NCBI RefSeq assembly: GCF_052324685.1 | Contig: NC_135211.1 | Location: 15,045,446 to 15,109,445 of the forward strand | Length of the DNA: 64,000 nt | Reading direction: 5' to 3' | Source of the DNA: Brachyhypopomus gauderio | Lineage: Eukaryota > Chordata > Actinopteri > Gymnotiformes > Hypopomidae | In this document: positions 55,613-64,000 of the stretch, piece by piece | Position numbering within the stretch: the stretch's first letter is position 1 | Layout of the letters: every line of letters starts with the position of its first letter | Notes under the pieces: generated by a model | Told to the model about the DNA's origin: nothing | Seen by the model: the letters and a program-made list of their open reading frames with translations, nothing else | Databases searched by the model: none | Made by a program: the position numbers and the translations under genes

Positions 55613-58600
55613 GTTTAAATCATTTGCACTATCATCAAATATGTTAGTCTCCCAATTTAAACCAGAGTACCAGACACGCACCTTTGAGGGAGAAAGGGAC
55701 AGAGAAAGAGGCGGGGAGAGAGAGAGAGATAACTACTTAGTAACTTTGCTATGACTAACCATACAACTGCTACGAAACGAACAGTTAAACCATTTCTCAT
55801 ATGAAGCTACCTTTTGTGAGTGCGTTCACTTTGCAGTAGCACCATGCGCCACAGAAGGCTAGTACAGCGTTACGAAATTTATCGATAGTAGTGAAAACAG
55901 AAATGCCTACAAACAACTTTGGCAGCGTACCTGTATGAGCTGTACGCCCTGGTCACGCTGGCTTTACCCTCCCATCGGTGTATCGACCACACGAGCGTGG
56001 CCATGATAAAGTCGCGCCTAGTCACTTCTTTTGTGAGCGTTGAACAAAATCATCTCAGCGTGATAACATTACGCTACAGTTTCTCTTCATCCTCGAACGA
56101 ACATAACACGTCAGACCAAGTATGGCATTATAAAGAGTTTATATTAGCGACGATGTCACACCCTGGAGAGCTAGGCCCCAAAATACCGGTTTTACATTGT
56201 ATCACAAAGTAAACATCGTGCACATCAGTGTCTTTGACGCCATGGCTAAAAGAACAATTCTGTTATTTATGTTCAAGCGCTGTCATGGGAATACATTATT
56301 TAAAAGGGGATGCTTCATGCACCTATTTACTGTCCGTCCCTTTAACCAATTGACGATGCATCCCTTTACAAGAAATCTGAAGGAAAACTACATCGGAGCA
56401 GCTCCCATGGAATCGTGAACTGCCTTCCCACTTGCGCGGTGGTGGACTTCATGCACAACGCACCTCCGGTGGGAAACTGGTCTTCCTGGAGAGCGCGTGG
56501 ACCACCTGGCAAAAGCAGTGCATTTATAAGGTAAGCAGTTTAAATAGAACATAAGTTGCAGTTTCAGTTACGCTACTATATAACCTGATTTATTAATGAT
56601 CAAGCTTTGACGTATCAAAATGTTTACACGTGTGCACAGATGTTTCCGCGCGCGCGCGCGCGCGAATCAGCCGTTACCTGGAACTGGCTGACGTAACGTG
56701 CTCTTGGTGAAACAGGTGCTTTACTGTGCGTGGTCACTCGAGACGCAAATCACGCTGCGATGCTGCAGTAATTCAATACAGACCATGAACAAGAAACCCA
56801 TGGCGTACCAAGGAGAAACCTACAACGTTTTACACCTATTACAAAAGCGCTAGTTGGTTTCTGGATGGACCGCACAGTAGCAAGTAGGCCTACCAAAGGC
56901 TGGGGTAACATTTATGTGAACGGTTTATTTACTGTGACAGGTTTGCCTGATAGGCTAATTGTTCCTGCCTAATTAAATGTACTGATCTTGTTGTATAGTT
57001 GTTACCATCTCCTAGTAGACTGGATCGTTACCATTTCGTAGCAGAGAGGATCATTAAATTTAAACTCAAGTAAGCCTATCTTTTGTCATTAATAAGACAT
57101 GCACTTTGTAGATAATGCTATCCTTGCCTTTGTAAAATCTGCTGCTCATCATGTTTTCTTGGTGTTTGTACTCCAGATTATAAATATGTTGGGATATTGC
57201 AAACTTGTGTAAAAACAGCACTGCGGATGGTTGATGCGCTTTATTAAGTCCATCGTTTCTGTAAAAACCAAAATGTCTGTTAAAAAATCTTGGCTTTCAG
57301 GGTCAAATATTCATTCATGGAACACTTTTTAGAGCCATTTAAGATGCAAACAACTGGACATGGACAACTGAATGTAAATTATCAAAGTGTAGCATCATGT
57401 CACAAAAGATGCTTAGACATTTGGTTGATGATTTGAATTATATAATATACCACAATGTAATCAAATCGCAGAGGTAATGTTCCACTACACTTAAACAAGA
57501 GGGTTTACTAAAATCTCTTAGAGTGGAATCTCCTTAAATACACATCTCCTAAGAACTCTCAGGAAGCAAGACACTCATAACCCACTTTAATAATAAAAAA
57601 GTTGATGGGTGTACAATTACATGCTGCAACCCATCTGTTGGCATACACAGTTTGTCAGGCAACCAGTATTCGGTTCGTTTTTCTTTTTTCTCCTGTCAGT
57701 TCTGACACCACTCACAGTGAACTACAGTATACAGCCCAGAACCTGTTGGGCTAGAGGAGAGACTACCCAGACTATCGGTGCATGTTGAGCCTTTGAGATT
57801 GTCACCAGAGTTTGCAGTTACATATATGCAAACTGATTTGCAGCCCATGTAGTGGTGTTGATGACGTATTTTAATTCAGAAACCGTGTATTCATTATATA
57901 TAGATGCCTTGTATAGTACTAACTAATGTAATTCTTGACAGGAGCCCTCTAGCAAGCAGCTTTTGAACTACGTGCTTCTTCTTCCCAGAGGTGTTGTTCA
58001 AGGGCTGCCATTATGACAAACACTGTTTACATCAATTTGTGTTTATGAGGGGTGAAATGACAGCCTAATGGGAGAGAAGGTTAAATATTCACATGAGTCT
58101 GGGTGAGGTTAGGATGGTGCCGTGTCTTGGCTTTCACCTCTGTGAATCTTCCTTTCTCAGGGCCAGCACTTCCCTTGTGTTAGCGACCTGCTGCGCTTAT
58201 CTGTTTGTCAGCTTTTGGCATTAATCACAAATTTAATCTTGGGGCTGTGCTGGCCAGGAGACTTTAACAACTACTGCAGGGTGGATTAGCGAAATGGCCA
58301 CCAGAATAACAGCTCGGGCCCTGCTTTTCCTGCTCTTCCTGCTTCCTCTCCATCTTTCTTTCCCTCCCATATCCTCCCTCGTTTTTTGGCTGCTTTAATG
58401 TGCAGTGAGTAAGGCAGGCCCTCCAGGGCTCAGATGTATCCATCCATCTGTGTGCAGCCTCCTTCAGCTTCATGCATTGCCATGACTCATACGTCAACTC
58501 ACTGGACTACAAAGACCATGATCTCCCACATATGTGCACCGAGCACACAGATGTATTTACGCATTGAGTAGAGGTAGACAGAATGGCTGGTGTAGACTCA

Positions 58601-60696
58601 CCACTGAGAAGATCTATGATTGTTATGGGACTAAGGTTTGATCAAGTGATGAAGTGAATTATAGTATTAAATTGTTCATGATTTAAGTGATACTCCTTGA
58701 ATGTGGTTATTAGGTTGTTTTAGGTTGTTGAGCTTAGGTGCAGAATCGTTCTTCATTCTCTCCCTCGTTCACTCTCTGATAGCATAGACTCTTAATTAGG
58801 TTCAAAATCTTTGTTTTCATATGCAGATTCAGGGAAACTCCTCATTTAAAGATGAGTCATGAACACTTCTCTATTGATTGTGATAAATGCATGGAAGGTC
58901 AGTGATGATTTGTATAAAACCAATTTTTTTGCAGATAACAAAAATGTTTGAACAATCTACAACATTTAAATATTTTATTACCGCTGCACTGTACTGATGA
59001 TGACCTTCTTAGTAGCTGCTCAATAATATATTTAAAAAATGAACACCAGCAAATACGGCGTACGTGTGGGGCGTTGTTGCTTATAGCAATATTGCAGTCA
59101 AGTATTCAAGTTTTTCCCTGAAGTAAAGTTTAGAAGCCGTATGAAAAATTAAACAGCTAATGAGGCTGTTGGCTTGTGTGCAGTGCCAGTGTCGTTAAAT
59201 GTTCTGCAGCTAAAAGCTGCACAGCTACACTTATCCAACAGCAGTGTTAACGGCTCCCCAGCCAGTTACAAGAGTGTACAGAATGACTCTCTTGTCTGAT
59301 TTGTGTCCTACTGTAATTGTTGGAAACACATCACCTTGGGGGTCCGTATGTGTAGACCCAGGTCTTTTTTTTCAGGCACAGACCAGTAGAGCTTGTTTGA
59401 CTATGAATTTTATGAAAACAAATTTAGAAACATTGCTTTATTAAGCATACACGCTTTATTAAGGATGTTGAATTAATTCATGCTTTTCCACTTTTCCAAA
59501 ATAAGAGAAAGCAATTTTCCAGTGGTTCTTCTTAGCTCCCTTTGATATCCTTTATCAAAAGTTCCTGCATTCAACTGTTATCAATACTAATAACATGCCA
59601 TGCTAGAAACCACTCAGTAACATTTCTCACGCACACGACAAGTTGCACTGTACTGCAGCACAGACATGAGTCGCCTTGAGTCAGCTGTGGATCAATACTG
59701 AAGGGCCGTGGGTCTATACTAACAGATCCCACAACAGTGATCAGCTCCTTCATAACACTGAGTCATGTGCCCGTATCTGGGTTAGCATGTGAACTGAGGT
59801 TGGGGTGAGAGCCCACATTATTTGGCACTTGGCCAACAGAAAGCAGTCACCATGGCTCTTTTTCAGAGCATTAATTAGTTGATATGTGTGCCATCTACTG
59901 GGGTGGAGTGATACAGCAGTGAATCGTCACTGCTCAAAGCCCTGGTAAATTAGCACTGGCCCTGCGCTCACCATCTAACTCATCTGACAAAATGGAAATA
60001 AACAATCAAGTGGATTAGGTATTAGGTTTTTATGATGTCCGTATAGCTTGTACTAATAGTTTCTCTCTCACTTAAACGCACATTGATCATGTCTGTGCAA
60101 AAGCCACAAATCATACAGAAGCTGACACTAAGCTGAGCTGTTAAACAGCTTCTCCCTCTGATTCGGAAACTACTGCAGCAGTTCACAGCGCTTTAAGTGT
60201 TTTTTGAAATTAGATATCATTTGTCACCTGTAAAAAAAAAAGTCCCATATAAAAGTCTCATTTTGGCGGGTGTGATTGGTGTAGTCTGTGCAATGCAATG
60301 ATGAATGCTGGGTATTATCTTTTGGTGTCTTAGTTCTGTGTCAGTAAATATTCATGAAAAGAAGCAACCAATAATTGGGCCATGTAAGCTTTGTTTTGAC
60401 TTCAGTGTTGTGTGATAGGCACTGTAATCATATATTGAATATTATTAAAAGTATATTGTAAAATATATTGATTACTATTATAAAAATGGTAGCCTGGCTA
60501 TTATCAAACTAAACGTTATCATGACCAATCCCAGAATTATAAAATAACAAGCACAGATACATTTCTCAATAAAATCAGACATTAGTTAAACTGTAACGAA
60601 AGTTTTAATATTCTGATAATTTCAGTAATTAAAACTGATTGTCAAGTCATTTCATAAATTATTTATAGCTGTTGAAAATATATACATATACATATA
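55613..60696. other. kcna4 3' flank, no gene recognised
   Basis: About 5 kb without a supportable exon. It includes a short GA tract near 55.7 kb, an 18-bp pure (CG)9 run at 56647-56664, and a fragment near 57.6 kb resembling the 40.5 kb repeat. The rest looks unique and AT-rich. Confidence 0.5.
57620..57760. repeat. Fragment of the repeat family seen at 40487-40850
   Basis: ATGCTGCAACCCATCTGTTG, TGTCAGGCAACC and ACACCACTCACAGTGAAC follow the word order of the same interspersed family. Weak, short match. Confidence 0.3.
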
Positions 60697-61807
60697 CACT
60701 ATATTGCCAGAAGTATTTGCTCACCTTTCTTGACTCACATATGAGCTTAAGTGACATCCCATTCCTAATCCATAGGGTTCAATATGTGTTCATGGGGATT
60801 TTTGACCATTCTTCCAGAAGCGTATTTGTGAGTTCACATACTGATGTTGGACGAGAAGGCCTGGCTCTCAGTCTCCGCTCTAATTCCTCCAAAAAGTGTT
60901 CTATTGGGTTGAGGTGCACACCAGTTAATCCTTTATGGACCTTGCTTTGTGCACAGTCACACAGAAGAAGGGGCTAGCTCCAAACTGTTTCCACAAAGTT
61001 GGGAGCATGGAATTGTCCAATATGTCTTGGTATGCTGAAGCATTCAGAGTTCCTCTCACTGGAACTAAGGGGCCGAGCCCAGCTCCTGAAAAACAACCCC
61101 ACACAATAATCCCCCTCCGCCAAATATTACACTTGGCACAATGCAGTCAGACAAGTACTGTTCTCCTAGCAACCGCCAAACCCAGACTTGTCCATCAGAT
61201 TGCCAGATGGAGAAGCATGATTCGTCACTCCAGAGAACACACCTCCACTACTCAAGAGTCCAGTGGTGACGTGTTTTACACAAGTGCCTCTGACGCTTTG
61301 CATTGCACTTGGTGATATATGACTTGGATGCAGCTGCTTGACTATGGAAGCCCATTCCATGAAGCTCTCTGTGCACTGTTCTTGATCTAATCTGAAGGCT
61401 ACATGAAGTTTGGATGTTTGTAGTGATTGACTGCAGACCTCTTTGCACTATGCGCTTCAGCATCTGCTGACCCCGCTCTGTCAGTTTACGTGTCCTACCA
61501 CTTCATGGCCGAGTTGCTGTCTTTCCCAAACACTTCCATTTTCTTATAATACAGCTGACAGTTGACTGTAGAATATTTAGGAGCGAGGAAATTTCACGAC
61601 TACATTTGTTGCACAGGTGGCATCCCATCACAGTTCCACACTGGAATTCACTGAGCTCCTGAGAGCGACCCATTCATTCACAAATGTTTGTAAAAACAGC
61701 CTGCATGCCTAGGTGCTTAATTTCATACACCTGTGGCCATGGAAGTGATTGGAACACCTGATTCTGATCATTTGGATGGGTGAACGAATACTTTTGGCAA
61801 TATAGTG
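60697..61807 (-). mobile_element. Tc1-like transposon, both termini present, internally deleted
   Basis: Left end CACTATATTGCCAGAAGTAT (60697) and right end ATACTTTTGGCAATATAGTG (61788-61807) are near-perfect inverted repeats. The body, read on the minus strand, is a degenerate transposase: GTCACTCCAGAGAACACACC, CCCACACAATAATCCCCCTC and TCCTGAGAGCGACCCATTCA are plus-strand marks of this widespread fish family (the last being the antisense of the start-codon region). The span of 1.1 kb is shorter than expected, and frames are broken, so it is inactive. The left flank has the expected TA; the right flank is altered. Confidence 0.85.
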
Positions 61808-61948
61808 TCGGTACTGGATTCTAACCCCTTTTAGAGTTAGAGGGGTTCTTTTATTTTATGTTATTTTTATTTATTTCATAAATGTTTCTTCACCCACAGT
61901 CTGTCACATGAGTAGCATGTTTCCATCTCCAATGTAGATGTGGCAAAC

Positions 61949-63271
61949 CTGCAGGTGTAGGTCATAGTAAAGTCTGCAGGGGTAGGTCATGATAAAGTCT
62001 GCAAGTGTAGGTCATGATAAAGTCTGCAAGTGTAGGTCATGATAAAGTCTGCAGGGGTAGGTCATGGTAAAGTCTGCAGGGGTAGGTCATGGTAAAGTCT
62101 GCAGGTGTAGGTCATAGTAAAGTCTGCAGGGGTAGGTCATGATAAAGTCTGCAGGGGTAGGTCATGATAAAGTCTGCAGGGGTAGGTCATGATAAAGTCT
62201 GCAGGTGTAGGTCATGATAAAGTCTGCAGGGGTAGGCTATAGTAAAGTCTGCAGGGGTAGGTCATGATAAAGTCTGCAGGGGTAGGTCATGATAAAGTCT
62301 GCAGGGGTAGGCCATAGTAAAGTCTGCAGGTGTAGGCCATAGTAAAGTCTGCAGGGGTAGGTCATGATAAAGTCTGCAGGCGTAGGTCATAGTAAAGTCT
62401 GCAGGGGTAGGTCATGATAAAGTCTGCAGGTGTAGGTCATAGTAAAATCTGCAGGGGTAGGTCATAGTAAAGTCTGCAGGTGTAGGTCATGATAAAGTCT
62501 GCAGGGGTAGGTCATGATAAAGTCTGCAGGTGTAGGTCATAGTAAAGTCTGCAGGTGTAGGCCATAGTAAAGTCTGCAGGGGTAGGTCATGATAAAGTCT
62601 GCAGGCGTTGGTCATAGTAAAGTCTGCAGGGGTAGGTCATGATAAAGTCTGCAGGGGTAGGTCATAGTAAAGTCTGCAGGGGTAGGTCATGATAAAGTCT
62701 GCAGGTGTAGGTCATGGTAAAGTCTGCAGGGGTAGGTCATGATAAAGTCTGCAGGGGTAGGCCATAGTAAAGTCTGCAGGTGTAGGCCATAGTAAAGTCT
62801 GCAGGGGTAGGTCATGATAAAGTCTGCAGGGGTAGGTCATGATAAAGTCTGCAGGGGTAGGTCATGATAAAGTCTGCAGGAGTAGGTCATGATAAAGTCT
62901 GCAGGGGTAGGCCATAGTAAAGTCTGCAGGTGTAGGCCATAGTAAAGTCTGCAGGGGTAGGTCATGATAAAGTCTGCAGGGGTAGGTCATGATAAAGTCT
63001 GCAGGTGTAGGTCATAGTAAAGTCTGCAGGTGTAGGCCATAGTAAAGTCTGCAGGGGTAGGTCATGATAAAGTCTGCAGGGGTAGGTCATAGTAAAGTCT
63101 GCAGGGGTAGGTCATGATAAAGTCTGCAGGGGTAGGCCATAGTAAAGTCTGCAGGGGTAGGTCATGGTAAAGTCTGCAGGTGTAGGTCATAATAAAGTCT
63201 GCATGGGTAGGTCATAATAAAGTCTGCAGGGGTAGGTTATAGTAAAGTCTGAAGGTGTAGGTCATAGTAAA
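61949..63271. repeat. 25-bp minisatellite, about 53 copies
   Basis: Tandem unit GGGGTAGGTCATGATAAAGT + CTGCA with a constant TCTGCAGG junction and variable sites (GGGG/GGTG, GGTCAT/GGCCAT, GATAAA/AGTAAA/GGTAAA). Copies become degenerate after 63271, with recognisable fragments (GGTCATGGAAAAGTCT, GGGTCACAATAAAGG) out to about 63510. The remaining stretch to 63965 shows no feature. Confidence 0.97.
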
Positions 63272-63963
63272 GGGTTATGCCATAGAAAAGTAAGTGGGGA
63301 CAGGCCAGAGTAAAGGGTTGTGCCTTGGCATAGACTGTAAGGGCAGGTCATGGAAAAGTCTGTGTGGGCAGACCATAGTAAACACAAGTGACATGGCAAA
63401 ATGTGCGCAGGGGGTGTGCTTTAGTAATGCAGTATGCCATGGTGAACTCAGAGTTGTGGAGGGTCACAATAAAGGCGTGTGCCATGCGGGTCACAATAAA
63501 GGTGTTTGCCATGGCCAATCATTGACTTTGCAGCCTGCTTAAGTTGCAGCTGATGACTTGCACAGGCTCAATTCATTTGGTTTGGACTGAGACCAGCAGA
63601 CTAGATCGGACAGCCCCACCTTTTTGGCATAAATAGGCTGTAAACGACAAGGTTTAGGGAGCGACATATTCCTCGGACTGATTTAGAGGTCTTTACAGTA
63701 GGTTCTTTCAGGCTCCAGCCCAGTTGGCAAGGGTTACAAAGTCATATTCTCCTGGTGTACAGTTAAAGCCATTTTCATTTAAAAGCCAGTATTTTTCTGT
63801 ACTGCTACAAGCGAGAGAGGCAGTAATTCTTACTGCAGGCTGTTGTTTAGGAGATTGATTACATGCTATACCTTAACATGGATCATGTTCTGTTACACAC
63901 ACAGAAGTCGGATGAGGTTAAACACTGAGTGGCACACACACAGGCGTAAATGCCATGTCAGGG

Positions 63964-63965
<2 letters not shown>

Positions 63966-64000
<35 letters not shown>
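63966..64000. repeat. Poly-G run at the window edge
   Basis: At least 35 consecutive G residues reaching the last base. Could be a genuine G-tract or an assembly/sequencing artefact. Confidence 0.9.

Noticed and set aside
55919..56418. Frames of 97 and 73 codons downstream of kcna4
   Set aside because: No similarity recognised and no splice context; treated as non-coding flank.
61166..61463. Minus-strand frames at 61.2-61.5 kb as a possible gene
   Set aside because: They belong to the broken transposase of the Tc1 copy at 60697-61807.
61949..63271. Regularly spaced repeats resembling a CRISPR array
   Set aside because: Units are contiguous 25-mers without unique spacers, in a vertebrate genome; it is a minisatellite.

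Overview
The window is vertebrate nuclear DNA from a teleost fish. Genes are split by GT-AG introns, Tc1-like transposons, an L2-type LINE tail and long microsatellites are abundant, and the protein-coding genes are close to vertebrate orthologues. The extra N-terminal cysteines of the FSH beta gene and the repeat families suggest an otophysan (for example a characin, catfish or knifefish), but the species cannot be fixed from the sequence.

Six genes can be rebuilt exon by exon, and all six have consistent reading frames: slc39a13 (-, zinc transporter ZIP13, 2817-15870, 5' exon near 17.8 kb); spi1 (+, PU.1, 32325-38277); an unnamed gene (-, 39636-43481) joining a Rieske [2Fe-2S] domain to a DUF455 ferritin-like diiron domain; a THAP zinc-finger gene whose C-terminus is an ARL14EP domain (+, 43989-45876); fshb (-, 47199-48326); and kcna4 (+, intronless coding region, 53214-55202). 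The strands alternate strictly (- + - + - +), so every neighbouring pair is either divergent or convergent.

Layout: 1-1.18 kb is a LINE 3' end; 1.2-2.8 kb is slc39a13 3' flank; 2.8-18 kb is slc39a13, with several Tc1 remnants in intron 4; 18-32 kb is a repeat-rich divergent intergenic region (minisatellites, a solo LTR, a 170-bp perfect palindrome, a Tc1 copy, a SINE); 32-55.6 kb is a compact run of five genes; 55.6-64 kb is intergenic, with a Tc1 copy, a 25-bp minisatellite of about 53 copies and a terminal poly-G run.

Two conserved blocks meet here. SPI1-SLC39A13 (human 11p11.2) and KCNA4-FSHB-ARL14EP (human 11p14.1) lie far apart in human but are contiguous in this fish, with the Rieske-DUF455 gene at the junction. 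The most interesting items are the two multidomain genes that share a head-to-head promoter of about 0.5 kb: a putative self-contained Rieske/diiron oxidase-like protein and a THAP-ARL14EP fusion.
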